A stretch of DNA of 64,000 nt, taken from NCBI GenBank assembly GCA_001599595.1, contig BCHH01000002.1, positions 3,328,427 through 3,392,426 of the forward strand. The letters run 5' to 3'. Below, in pieces: positions 30,696-42,253 of the stretch. Under the pieces are notes generated by a model, which had not been told where the DNA came from, ran no database searches, and saw only the letters and a list, made by a program, of their open reading frames with translations. How positions within the stretch are numbered: position 1 is the stretch's first letter; every line of letters begins with the position of its first letter. The DNA comes from Beverwykella pulmonaria. Taxonomy: Eukaryota; Ascomycota; Dothideomycetes; Pleosporales; Melanommataceae. The translations under genes and the position numbers were made by a program.

Positions 30696-33600
30696 TCACT
30701 TCTGTACCTTGACGGTCAAAATCTTCGACATTATCCCTTTTATTTGTTCCGCGGATTGGTTTCCCATTGTCGAACTAAATAAAACAGAAGTATCCAAATC
30801 CAGATCGGCAGTTTCCACTCCCTTCCGCTCAAGAAGGAGAGAGATCATTGCTTCTACTTTGCCTTGCAATTCTTCCGAAATCGATGACACTTGTTGGGTC
30901 AACAATGTAGTCCCAGCAACAACAAGTTCGGTTTCCTGAAGGTATTCCTGGGCCAGGAGCAGTTCAGAAAGTCGGAGCATCTGCAAGATAAGGTCCTCAA
31001 GGTTTTCCTTGAACTCTTTCTGGACACTATTGAGGATCTCTACAATGAGCTCCCTTGTTTTTGGAAGTGCATCACTTCGAAGGGAACAAATTGCCGCTCG
31101 TGCAAGTGCCGAAAGAGGTCCCGAGGATATATCTTGTTCATAACCCCTTTTCATAACTGCCGCTTTCTCATAGAAGGGAACGGCTTCGACAAAAGCACCA
31201 GCCGATTCTAATGCCACTGCAACGGTCTCGGTAGCCGCGATCTGAGAAATGAGGGGATCTTTCCGATTTTGGAGTTCCGCAAGTTCTTGCCGACCTAGGT
31301 TGGCTGCTTCTTCAAATTTGCCTTGTTGCAAAAGGGTTTGTCTGAGATTTCCCATGGCAAGAATCGTGTAGCTATCGCTTCTCCCGAGAATATCGCGTCT
31401 GATGTCCACAACTTGTCTCTCTAGCTCCTCTGCTTCCCCATAACGGCCTTGCATTCCGTACACATACGCGATGTTGCCCATTATCATGGAGGATTCCCAG
31501 GTCTGGACACCAAGAATTTGGATAGTTTCAGCTAAGAGCGCGTCAAGTATCGTCAGTGCAAGATGGAGATCCTTTTGTCCGATGAGCTCGGTCGCATAGT
31601 TGCTTATGTCGTTCGCAGCTACCACCGCCATGATCTTATCCTTCTTGATCAGCCCCTGTACTTGCTTGTAGCAGTCAATTGCAGATTCTTGTTTGCCGAG
31701 CCGATAGTACTGAATTCCCAAACGACCCATGTCTTTCACAACGTTTTGATTCAGGTGTTCCTTCGTTGAGAAAATCTCCTCTATCTTCACGAGATCTTCA
31801 TTGATTCCAGCTGCGCGCTCGAGTTCGCCGCTGCTATTGTACGCTGCTGCTAAGCATCTTCTAGCACTTCTGGTGCTTGAATGCAGGGGACCGAGATTTT
31901 GAACGCATTCTTGTAAGAGCTCTGTTGCGAGTTCTATAGCTTGGTCGAACTTCCCTTGTTGTATTAACCCCATTACTAGCTCTAGTTGATTATCCAACGC
32001 TAGCATACTGTCTCCGCTGTTATCGGCAAGAAGTTGAAGTATTTCGTTTTGATATGCAATAGCATCGTCACTGCTTCCCATTCTCCTATACAGGTCTGCT
32101 ATTTGCTCATTGATTGCAATCTGGTCATTCAAAGGAAGAGTTTTGGCAACTCTTAGCATTTCGAGCACAACCGTGAAGGCCTCGTCGATCTGATTTTCGG
32201 AGCACAGTAAGCCTACGAGAATGTGTTTAGAGCGTAAGGTGGAAGAGTGCGAAGGGCCGAAAATCTTTTCCCGAATAGTCACCGTGTGACGATAATATTG
32301 CAGTGCTTTGGCAATGACCCCATCCTTTCGATATCGAGAAAGAAGGTCATTACGATATCCCATCCGGTATAAGTTGTGAAGAATTCGAGGGTTCAGTTTG
32401 TAGTCCCTTCTCATACGTTCAAGGGCGGCGTCCGCGTCAAAAAATGAGCAGTTTGCTTGATGCAGTAGATGATGGGATCTATCCTCAACAATATCTGCAC
32501 CAAACGCAATCATGTGACAAAGAGTGAGCTGGAAAGCTGCATTCTTGATGCAGGCATCGCACCCTTGCCCATTGGCCATCTCTGCAAGGGCCGTGGTTAC
32601 GGACAAGTGCACCCGAAAGTCGCAATACTCAAGGTCCGCGATGATGGATTCGAGCTAATACTTTTAAGACCATACATTTTTGCGAGGAGTATATAACTTA
32701 CGCTGAAGTTCCCATGCCAATTTGGATGGCTTACTCTTTCTTTGAGGATTTTGACCTCAGCTTGCCCAATTTGTCCTTCAGTGGTTACATGACCAAGCCT
32801 CAATGAATTAGAATGGTCCTTGTGTTGATCAGAGAATATACGAATGATTTCATCGATAGAAGAAGCCCGTTTGTTTGGGTCGTTGGCCAGGGTCAGTTCG
32901 AACAATATTTTGAGGCACCTTGTTTCACTGGGCCCCAGTCGTAGGCTTCTCTCCACTAATGTTTGGCCAAGTCTCAGAATAGCATCTTCAGAGTGCTTAT
33001 TGAACTGTAGTTCTTCGAATGCGAGACTTCTTGGATCAGAAAATGCCGTATGTACCGTACCCTCGAGCATATCCCACGCGGCAAGAACATCGTTATAAAA
33101 GAACAACCACAGACAGACAAGTCCGAAAGAATACATGTCCATCTTCCTGGCGTTCGCTAACTCAAACTTCCTTTCATGCCATTCTGGTGCTTCCCAAGGC
33201 TCTGATCTTGACATTAAAATGTGGTCCTTGTCTGTTGAGGCAAAGCGAGAGAATCCGAAATCCGTGATGGCCACTGAGGGGGTAAGTTCTCCGGAAATCT
33301 GGGAGATCAGAACATTTCCTGGCTTGATGTCTCCATGCACAACGCCTGTGATGTCCTACGTCAACTCGTTTATAAATAGGCGGAAATAGAAGGAAACATC
33401 ACTAACCGCATCTGTGTAGGATGCCGATCCCCTGAGCGAGTTCCCTGCATATCTCCAAGGCTTGACTAGGCTCCAAATCACCTTTGCGTTTCATGAATGC
33501 TGTCAGATCTTCTTCTCGTTTAAGGAACATAAGCACAGGCCATACCACATCTGGCACAGGAGATGGCTCGAAGGAAAGTCCGACAAACTCTGTAATGTTC

Positions 33601-34127
33601 GGGTGTCTCTGAATGTCCGGGAAACTTAGAATGGTCAACTCATTTATCATGGCATCGTACTGCTGATCTCGGAATTGCGCCTCAGTAAGCCGTGGATCTG
33701 TGACTTGGACCTTGAAGCGTTTGAAGGCCAAAGTGTGTTCTGAGTTTAGCAGCTGTTGATTCACAGAACCTGTTGCACCATCCTTGCCGAGTTGCTCGAG
33801 AGCGGGCTCCCATGCGAGCGGTAAGATTCGAACTTCAAGTGCTGTGGCATATTGGAGAATGCGAATGAAATTCTGGTGTTTGTCATTTTTACCACCGCTT
33901 CTAGACTTGTCCGTTTCCAAAAGGGTTGAATCAGTAGGAAGGGGTGACAGCGGCGCGAAGGAGCTTTCGAAAAGATCCATAGTCTCATCCGAAGTAACGC
34001 ACGTCTTCCGAGTTGGAAGAAGGAAACATGAAGAAAGTGGGAAGGCTGAACAAAAGAAAAGCAAGGTCATGCCATTATTTGTCAGCTGCGCATCAGCAGA
34101 TACCGTTATGTTAGGCGATTTAGACAT
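30696..34127 (-). CDS. Protein kinase-TPR fusion, NLR-like architecture, 1107 aa
   Basis: Exons 34127-33407, 33345-32702 and 32654-30696; introns of 61 nt (donor GTTAGT, acceptor ACAG) and 47 nt (GTAAGT, TTAG) restore HRC-GVVHGDIKPGN and NFS-LESIIADLEY. The kinase domain covers about residues 90-430: likely K136 (LAFKRFK), HPNITEFVGL, HGDIKPGNVL (D246, K248, N251), ITDFGFS (D269) and EAPEWHE; it looks catalytically competent. From about 550 to 1030 lie tetratricopeptide repeats of the 42-residue kinesin-light-chain/TPR_12 kind (ALQYYRHTVTIREKIFGPSH, ..., LELVMGLIQQGKFDQAIELA, ..., YGMQGRYGEAEELERQVVDI). Kinase-TPR fusions resemble STAND signalling proteins with a kinase in place of the NTPase or effector. 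The exact partner is unknown; the convergent dual-kinase gene is a candidate. Confidence 0.87.
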
Positions 34128-35419
34128 GCTTTGACTACTCAGCCTTGTTGTATTGCGGCATCATCAGTTCTATATATTAAATGATACGCTATCTCATTTT
34201 CGAGTACCTTTTTTAATATTCTTTTCAGCCTCTAGAGTGAAGAAGTTATGTCTCATGCTGGCGCCGAGGTTGATGTATCTCGTCATTCATCTCTGGGGGA
34301 CGGCGTCAATGTCTGTCGCAAATACCTTCAAACTTAGAGCTCGCAGTACGAGCTTAGTCAATTAACCAACCACTATATAGACTGTTAAACCGTTGTTTGT
34401 TAGACTCTCCTCTTTCAAAACAAAGTGACTATTTTTACAATTTTTACAATTTTTACAATTTTTACAATTTTTACAATTTTTACAATTTTTACAATTTCAA
34501 CAAGCGTAGCAGTTAGATAATAGCTTGGAACTATCCTTTACAGGCAGAGCACCTTTAAACATAATTTCTATATGCTTCAGCATTATTTTTAATTATCAAG
34601 CCTGTAAATTGCCTCTACTTAACCTTTGTTTATGTAATAAACTAACTATACTAACTAAACCACTTCTCTATCTATTATAATCCACAGGCGCATGAAGGAG
34701 ACAGACATCCATGAGAAGATAGTGATGAGGATAACAGCTCCGACGGGTTTAGTGAGTCCGACAAGCACAGCTTTGACGAGCATGATCTCAACGCGGATAC
34801 TTCTACCAGAGAGACCGATTATGACGGTGAAGGCTAAGAGGGAGACCACGAGGAGGATTGCAAGGAAGGCCACAAGACAGATCGCAAGGGAGGTTTAAGA
34901 GGAGACCACAGATTTTAGTCTTTCGATACCAACACCAGGAGTCTGCTGGCTGCTTGTATCAATACCTTTACCATTATTTATACATGCAGATAGGCAAAAC
35001 TAGAAGAGTTCTAAAAGAACTATCCAAATATTACTCTGAGCAGACGTAAGGGTTGTGCAGTATAGCAAGTTAAATCTTCATATCTTTAGGGTTAGTTGCA
35101 AACGCGCACGCGCTTTCTCTCTCTAGATAGCTATAGGAGGGGGCACCTACAACAGGGACTTAGAGCAGCAATAGTACATGAATGAGGTCTTAGATTGGGC
35201 ACAGCTGGAAGCAGAGAAGCAAAGTAGAGATGCAGAAGAGCGGATAGTAAGGAATGAGGAGGTAAAGCTTGATAGGGCATAGTCAAGGCGCAACAGTAAC
35301 AACATATAGGGATTAGTTAGTAAGGGGAAAGGAAAGTAGAGGCTTTAAACCATAACATAAGCTTAGGTACAGTAAATAACTAGCTAGTTTTTATAATAGG
35401 GCACAGAGGAATTGTAACA
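34128..35419. other. Degraded transposon-derived region
   Basis: A 9-bp simple repeat sits at 34431-34497. At 34683-34910 a broken frame gives acidic and basic stretches (EDSDEDNSSDGFSESDKHSFD then GDHEEDCKEGHKTDRKGG) interrupted by stops. At 35180-35290 another gives WAQLEAEKQSRDAEERIVRNEEVKLDRA followed by stops, like the charged C-terminal tail of pogo-type transposases. No intact gene. Confidence 0.45.
34431..34497. repeat. Tandem 9-bp repeat (TTTTTACAA)n
   Basis: About seven uninterrupted copies of a TTTTTACAA unit. Too short and simple for a CRISPR or functional array; a microsatellite-type expansion. Confidence 0.9.
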
Positions 35420-35662
35420 CTAAGATAGGCTTAACAGTTTGCGCAAACGTCTGCAGTAGAGACTTTCCGTCAGATCTTCAATGCCATATACCGTGTTGCC
35501 CTCACGCCCTTCCTTCTTGAAGCTATCAGCAGTCTTCTTGACGGGAGCCTCGTCCGACAACTTCAGTATCTCATCTTCGGTCTTCAATGGATCGACGTAT
35601 TTCCACAGCTCTTTTCTCGAGGCACTATCCTTGCGCAGGATGATCCACTTGTTCAAGTCCAA
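35420..35662 (-). pseudogene. Ty1/copia-type gag fragment
   Basis: The 80-residue frame starts MDLNKWIILRKDSASRKELWKYVDPLKTEDE. The spacing NxxxWxxxLR...LWKYVDP is the N-terminal DUF4219/UBN2-like gag region of copia polyproteins (in intact ones, ...ENWDxWxxxIKxxAxxxDLWKYIDP). Nothing further of gag, integrase or RT follows in frame, so it is a fragment. Its first base pairs overlap a region without LTRs. Confidence 0.5.
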
Positions 35663-36432
35663 TGGCTACGATAGAATCACTGTCGCTTTCGTAATCAGGT
35701 GGTCGCTCGTAGTGGTCATCTTGACGACGGTAAGGGTCAGGTGTCAAGAAGATTAGAAGGGATATCGGTAGCTTCAGTGAACGACAGTCGACAGGTTATT
35801 GGCAAACCGGGCTCATAACTGTAAAGGTTTTCTGATGGGGGACAATGATCATTTGGCGACTGCGTTGTTCAGGAGGGATACAGTCAAAGCAGTTTATAAA
35901 CCGCTTGACCTTGGATCAGCTAGCTACATCAGGACAAGCCTAAACCGTTAAAACTTTCACATATTGCAAAATTTACACATTGTTATTTAGCTCTGATACT
36001 ATTGCAATTGATATATACAAATAGGCGATAAGGCAGTTAGTAAGATCTGTTTCGATCAAAAGAGCTGCACATTTTTGTGATCCGAAGAGACTGGGGGTGC
36101 ATCAGGCAAGGAACCAAATTACAATACTAGCCTTGTTCAATCTTTCCACCACTCAGATGAGGACTAGAAGAGATGTTGCCTTGATGTGCCTATGGCCGAG
36201 TAATTATGCACCTACAGGAAGGCTGCAAATTAACCGGGAAGCGGGCAATGCTCACCTTTCCAGGTAAATTTCATTTTACAGCACCCGGTATAGTCTAATA
36301 TACAATTAATCACAAAAATATCCCCAGTATCCGGAAAACACTATAGAGGACCCGGGAGATGGTTAAAACAACTTATAAGTTCTGAAATGGTTGCCCGACA
36401 TGACAACTTCATGACCACAATCTCTTGTCAAT
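35663..36432. other. Non-coding spacer upstream of the GH5 gene
   Basis: No gene. AT-rich, likely more transposon debris followed by the GH5 promoter (last 200 bp). Confidence 0.35.
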
Positions 36433-38275
36433 ATGCTTTTTACTTGGAAATTCATCTCACTCGCTGTACTACTTGCTAATATATTGGAAAAACCTCTTGC
36501 GCGTGTCACTTGTGACGGAGCGTTTAACCCAATTTCTGCGCCCGCCTTTACAGCGGCGCTGAATCCAGGATGGAATCCTGGGAATACAATGGACGCCACT
36601 CCCGACGAAACCTCTTGGGGGAACCCCCTTCTGGTTAATTCGACTTTCGCAAACGTGAAAAGGCTTGGGTTTAAGGGAATTCGCTTACCAGGTTTGTGCA
36701 TTTCACCCTGCTGGTTTCCACCATTCTCATTTTCGCACAGTAACTTGGTCATACCACATGATGGATGAATCTCCTTGGACCGTTAACGCCGATTGGATTC
36801 AACGCGTCTCGAAAATCGTCGACATGATCACTTCTAACGGATTATATGTGATGGTTAATGCACATCATGACTCTTGGGCGTCTTTTGATCTTGCTGCGGC
36901 GAATGCAAACTACACAAGATACGAGGAGAAGTTCTACAGTCTATGGTACCAAATTGGAGAGACATTGGGATGCAAGTCAAACATGGTCGCTTTCGAGCCA
37001 CTGAATGAGCCAACGGGAAGCACTGCCGAGCATGCCGCGGAATTAAACAAACTCCAAAGCGTCTTTCTAAGAGCTATAAGCGACGCAGGCGGCTTCAACT
37101 CGCAGCGTGTGGTAGTGCTTGGAGGCCTAGGAGACAATTCTATCAACATGGCCAAGTGGCTTGACGTTCCGAAGAATATTACCAACCCATACGCTGTGAC
37201 GTTCCACTACTACAGCCCGTGGGATTTCACTGCAAGTGCATGGGGCAAGACGATATGGGGCTCTGACGCCGATAAAGCAGCAATTGAAGCCGACTTTGCT
37301 GCTGTTCGTGGCAATTATTCTGACATCCCTATCATTGTTGGCGAGTATGGCTTGGAAATCAAGAGCACAGAGCCCGCGGCACGTTGGAAATGGTTTGATC
37401 ACATCACCCAGATGGGATACAAGTACAACGCCACTATGATTCTGTGGGATACGAGTATCCACTTCGTTGTCGATTCGCCGGAGCCGTGGCAGGACCCCAC
37501 AGCCTTGAACATCATCCTCCAATCATCACCAGGCGTGAAAAACACACTTGCTGATAGTACCGAAGATGGGAGTGCCCCAGAACAGTGGACGTCTGCGTAC
37601 ATGTTTCATAGGAGTGGTGAGCATGGTGAGAATGTAACGGACCAAAGTCTGCCTTTCATCTGGAACGGAAACACGTTGGTATCAGTGCTCTCGAACTCAA
37701 AGCCACTCGCCTCAGGACAGGACTACGTGATTGATGGAAACAACATCACGTTCAAAACGAGCTACCTCTCCACAATTTTCTCACAAACCGGAAGCCCTGG
37801 CATCAAAGCAAATCTTACCCTACGCTTTTCAGCAGGCGTCGACCTTCAGATCCAAGCCGTTCAATGGGACACGCCGCAACCCTCGATAACGGACTTTATT
37901 GTCAACGAGAGCAATGCGAAAAATGACTTGTACATTCCGTTCGAGTTCAAAGGACTTGCCAAATTGGCTGCTGTAAAGGCGCAGTTGTATAATAGCACGT
38001 ATCTGGTGGACGATTGGACGCAATGGCTCGGCCCTCTACAGCAAGCGCGCTTGGTACGTTCATCCATGGTTTCATTGTTAGCAGAGATGAGTGTACTGAC
38101 GATAACGTCGCAGACATATCAAAGTCATTGGGACTATGACTCTTCCAAGGTTATCATTAGGTCTTCTGTCCTGCAAGCTGTCCTTGCAGCCAACTTTGCG
38201 ACAGGTCTGACATTAGAGTTCTTCCCGAGAGTACATGCCAACACAGTCAATTTTACGATTGGGCAAGCAGTGTAA
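36433..38275 (+). CDS. Secreted GH5 endoglucanase with C-terminal CBM_X2-like domain, 577 aa
   Basis: Exons 36433-36691, 36741-38053 and 38114-38275. Intron 1 (49 nt) joins GIRLP to VTWSYHM; intron 2 (60 nt, donor GTACGT, acceptor GCAG) is in-phase and stop-free, so the raw frame reads through it. A signal peptide (MLFTWKFISLAVLLANILEKPLA) is followed by a GH5 catalytic domain: IRLPVTW, the VNAHHDSW strand, acid/base E176 in EPLNEP and nucleophile E288 in GEYGLE. Beta-1,4-glucan hydrolysis is the likely reaction. After residue about 390 a region with PFIWNGNTLVSVLSNSKPLASGQDY...GNNITFKTSYLS matches the CBM_X2 pattern, as in many bacterial and fungal GH5 enzymes. A final segment to 577 contains FEFKGLAKLAAVKAQLYN. 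Suited to plant cell-wall degradation. Confidence 0.9.
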
Positions 38276-39036
38276 ATTTCATAGGTAGACATAGTACATG
38301 GTGACGCCAACGGCCCGATTTCAACAAGACAAATGCTGCACGTGGTGAATTAATTCATTTGGTGAAGTCTGGTCTGGGAAGAGGGGAGACGGGGCGGCTG
38401 CTTGATCTCGTGTTCCTCAACCAGCAAGGCGCACCGATGCCCGTCTCTTGTTGGCGTACACCAAAAATCAAAGAAGAAGCAGCGCACATCGACGCCATCG
38501 CTGCCAGCTTCTCGATGAGCAATCCCTGTCGCGAGAGGTAGTGCGCTTCGTTTTCCAGATCCTTGGGTGGGTAGCTCAGATCGGTCTAGCCGCCTGTAGA
38601 CTGGATGCCAAGCCTTTACGCGATAGGCGCGATAGTTACAGAGGCGATGAGCCTAAGTGTCCGATCTCCACAGCATCGATGATTTCACCACCATCGTCGA
38701 CACAGGCTACACTTTTTCGGGGACCTGCTCTCCATTTTCGTCCTGCCAATGCGCGCCTGCAGCCATGGCGCGCTCGCCGCAGCCTTGAACACGTCATCCC
38801 TATAAAGTCGTAGATGAGACACAATTCTTCTTTCGGACTTTCTAATGCGTGCGAGACTCGCATCCAAAATGTCCTCAGACACGGCGAGTCTTGTTGCCGT
38901 GCCATGACGCCATTGCATGAATCATTCCTCTCTGTATCTGATGACACGTCGACACACATGGCCTTTTTGCCATTCTCCTTCATCTCTTGGGCGCCTCTCT
39001 CGAGATTTTGATTATTCGCGCCAAATCCATCACATC
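38276..39036. other. Intergenic region upstream of Cry-DASH
   Basis: 760 bp. Frames on both strands (38448-38813 +, 38636-38983 -) overlap each other and show no domain; a Cry-DASH start further upstream at ATG 38917 is possible but less likely. Confidence 0.35.
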
Positions 39037-41123
39037 ATGCAGGTACCCAAGATAAAACCTCAAATCCTCATATACATCCTCCGTCGAGACGTTCGCCTGT
39101 CCGACAATCCTGTCTTCCACTGCGCATCACTTTCTGCCAAACGCAGAACCGACCCAGACCCAACCCCAGCCCCGAAGAGAGGTAACAGAGAAGACTCACC
39201 TACTTCAGACGACGACAATTGGAGCTTTACGCACCTCCTGCCCGTGTATATATTTCCCGCAAATCAAGTCGAGGTCTCCGGATTTCTACCCTCTCCCGCT
39301 TTTCGATCCCCGTACCTGGAGGCACGAAGTCGAATAGCAGGCGTCTGGCGGACAGGACCACACCGTGCCAGATTCACAGCCGAAGGAGTATGGGACCTAA
39401 AACAAAATCTTGAAGCCCTAGAATGCGGCTCGGGACTGGAAGTGCGGGTTGGAATGATCGGCGAGGTTGTGGAGCACATGCTACAATGGTACTCTGCCTC
39501 GCCAGATGAAGACGGCAGTGAAAGAGCGTCTGTGGCAGGCATTTGGATGACGAGCGAGGAGGGCACAGAAGAGAAACACGATGAGGCCGAGGTGAAGAGT
39601 ATCGCCGAACAGAATGGGGTCCGGTTCAAGGCATGGGATGATGTTAAGTATTATATTGATGAGTGTGTTCTGCCTCACTTGCTACCTGTTAAAGTGTTGG
39701 AAATGGTCAGTTTAGCTGACCGTGCTACAGCCGCGATCTGCCATTCGACAATGTGGCAGACCTACCAAACATTTACACTACGTTTCGCAAATCTCTTGAG
39801 CCTCTTCGATCTAGACCGCGGCGCACCATACCTACTCCCACTACACTACCACCACTACCACCAGATATACCACCGCAGAAACATTCGTTTGAGATACCCA
39901 ACACCCTCGAGTCTCTCCAAAATTCTCTTTTGGCTCCGTTCGAAAAAGACTCTTTTTTGGGTCGCCCGTCGGCCCATTGTATGCCCGCCGATACAAAGTC
40001 AGCACATCCATTTAAAGGGGGAGAGAAGGCAGCACAAGACAGGCTTTCGCATCTCTTGTCCAGCGGGGCGATGAGTACCTACAAGGCTACTCGAAATGGC
40101 ATGTTGGGTCTCGACTTCAGTACAAAGCTATCCGCGTATCTTGCGCAAGGCCATCTGACCGCGCGGCAAATCCATTGGGCCATGGTCGATTTCGAAGAAG
40201 GAAGGGGCGACGGAAAGAATGTGGATGATTACGGCAAGGGCGAAAACAACGGCACAGCTGCCGTAAGGTTCGAGCTGCTTTGGAGAGACTACATGAGACT
40301 ATGCACCAGGAAATTCGGAGCGAAGATGTTCGACATCAACGGCATTCGTGGCAATTCGGAGGCTTGCGCTAGCGATAATAGAGCTGAAGCTTCACACAAC
40401 GAACAGCAACGCCCGCCAAGGAAACGATGGAGGTACATTGGCGGCACCGGAGATGACTCCGCCAAAACTCGTGAAATATTCGCACGATTTAGGTCTGGTC
40501 AGACTGGTATGGGCCTTATCGACGCTTCGAATCGGGAACTCTTCCTTACTGGCTATACGTCGAATCGAGCACGACAGAATGTAGCTTCGTTCCTTGCCTC
40601 ACATCTCGAAATTGACTGGCGCATTGGAGCCGAATGGTACGAGTTTCTCCTCACCGACTACGATGTGGCCAGCAACTGGGGAAACTGGCAGTACGTTGCC
40701 GGCGTGGGAAATGACCCCAGGCAGGGGCGAGTGTTCAACCCAGTCAAACAGGCATTGGATTATGACAAGCAGGGAGAGTATATCAAAGCTTGGGTACCGG
40801 AACTGAGGGGTGTTGCTTTAATGAAGAGTGTGGGACCCAGCAAAGAAGAGATCGACCAGCAGCGGTTGATGGGATTGTATCAAGCGTGGAGATTGGGCGC
40901 TTGGGAGAAGGCTCGGCTGGGACTTACAGGTTTAGAGTGGGTGGAGAATCCGCTCGTAAAGATACAATTCTCAGTTGGTAGGGGAAGAGGCGCAGGCGCC
41001 GAGGGGGAGCAAAGGGGGCGAGGAAAGAGTACTTGGAGGGGCAGGGGTCGAGGGTTTCGCAGAATGGGAAATGAGGGTCGAACTGGTAGAGGACAGAGCC
41101 CGAATGTTGACGGTGAGCAGTAG
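39037..41123 (+). CDS. Cry-DASH cryptochrome/photolyase, 672 aa
   Basis: Exons 39037-39662 and 39731-41123 across a 68-nt intron (donor GTGTGT, acceptor ACAG) join YYID to DRDLPFDNVADLP. The N-terminal photolyase domain begins ILIYILRRDVRLSDNPVFH, the usual DASH opening. Signature C-terminal FAD-domain elements are present: TYKATRNGMLGLDFSTKLSAYLA, the FELLWRDYMRL helix, RSGQTGMGLIDASNRELFLTGYTSNRARQNVASFL (cut here), and YDVASNWGNWQYVAGVGNDP, all diagnostic of DASH-type proteins. The C-terminus is an RG-rich tail (GRGRGAGAEGEQRGRGKS) as in many fungal DASH proteins. Function: repair of cyclobutane dimers in single-stranded DNA and light signalling, with FAD and folate-type antenna. ATG 39037 is chosen to begin just before the first beta strand. 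Confidence 0.92.
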
Positions 41124-41626
41124 AACTTCACACCGAGGCATTTTTAGAACATGAATAGAAGACGATAATATTTTGTACGTTTCACAATGTATTATTCACT
41201 CCCTCTTCGCATCTTCTAATACTAATAACGAATATACTACATAGCCACTTTGTCTCATCGATAATTCGATCATGCAGGCATCTAGCAAAGAGAAACTACA
41301 TCTACAGCTGCTACCAACCTACCCGGATGCAATCATCAATACCATGTCAAACGTCGTTTACAGGCCCCCAAAATTCAAATATTGTTTCTGCATAAAAAAA
41401 GCAAACATTTCCGCATTGTTCAAGACACCCACCACAACGTAACCTGTCTGTCTCATATAAACTTACCTCTTTTATGCCCTTCTCCAGCTCTCTAGAATGC
41501 GCCGGGTCAAAATTACGCCTTTGCGTTGGGATGTCAACTTCAACAAAAATTACAAATCACTGAAACAACTGCACCCCGCACCCCGAATCTCTACATCTGC
41601 ACTCACGCCACACACGACCAAAAACC
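41124..41626. other. Intergenic spacer
   Basis: About 500 bp with no gene; the last 150 bp are the leader of the J-domain gene. Confidence 0.4.
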
Positions 41627-42253
41627 ATGGCGAACGCCGCTCTCCCATTAGGTGTGTACCTCTCCTCCGCATCGACGGTCCTCGCTCGTTCCCCAACGCC
41701 GACTCAATCATCTATTTCTCCGACCCCCGACTTCGTCGACCACTACGCAGTGATGGGCTTGGACAACAGGGCAACTTCTCAAGAAATCAGAAACGCCTAC
41801 CGCTGGCTGCGAGGCGAGTACTTCAACCCCGCCTCCATGACCAAGTACCGTGCTCTTCAGGATGCGTTCGCCGTTCTTGCGGATCGCGAGGCACGCTGGA
41901 GCTATGATACGTTGTGGCGCGAGAAGAAGGGGGTGCTTGCTCCTCCACCTTTAAATTCAACATCGAGTGGGAATGTGAATGTGTCGGTCTCGGAGCGCGT
42001 TAGCAAGTTGGAGCGCAAGGACTCGAAGGAGATAGTGTGTCCTAAAGTGGAAGCTGAGGTTACAGGAGAGATTGATCAGACTGAAGTTGAAATCAAGGAG
42101 GGCGTTGTTGTGCGTATTCCGTTGATCGGGACCCGACCGTATCATAGCTATATCCCGATTTTGGCGGTGTATGAGGGAAGGGAGATGCATGCGAAGTTGA
42201 AGTGTAAGAGGCCCAAGTATGTGCGTGATGTTGCGTATAACTCTAAGCCTTAG
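41627..42253 (+). CDS. Degenerate J-domain protein, 208 aa
   Basis: Single frame. Residues 36-100 read DHYAVMGLDNRATSQEIRNAYRWLRGEYFNPASMTKYRALQDAFAVLADREARWSYD in sequence pieces: the YxVMGLxxxATxxEIRxAYR and ALxxAFAVLAD...RxxYD pattern is a J-domain. The essential HPD loop is replaced by a FNP-type sequence, so Hsp70 stimulation would be lost; the family member is J-like. The C-terminal half is charged and has no known domain, though VVRIPLIGTRPYHSYIPILAVYEGREMHAKL is well ordered. An N-terminal hydrophobic stretch (LPLGVYLSSASTVLA) is too weak to call a signal peptide. Confidence 0.75.
   Translation: MANAALPLGVYLSSASTVLARSPTPTQSSISPTPDFVDHYAVMGLDNRATSQEIRNAYRWLRGEYFNPASMTKYRALQDAFAVLADREARWSYDTLWREKKGVLAPPPLNSTSSGNVNVSVSERVSKLERKDSKEIVCPKVEAEVTGEIDQTEVEIKEGVVVRIPLIGTRPYHSYIPILAVYEGREMHAKLKCKRPKYVRDVAYNSKP

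Noticed and set aside
34431..34497. Regularly spaced short repeats, CRISPR-like at first sight
   Set aside because: Contiguous 9-bp microsatellite without spacers, in a fungal genome.
38571..38640. tRNA-like GTGGGTAGCTCAGATCGG
   Set aside because: It has the D-arm-like GTAGCTCAG text but no matching T-arm (GGTTCGAATCC type) or acceptor pairing downstream.
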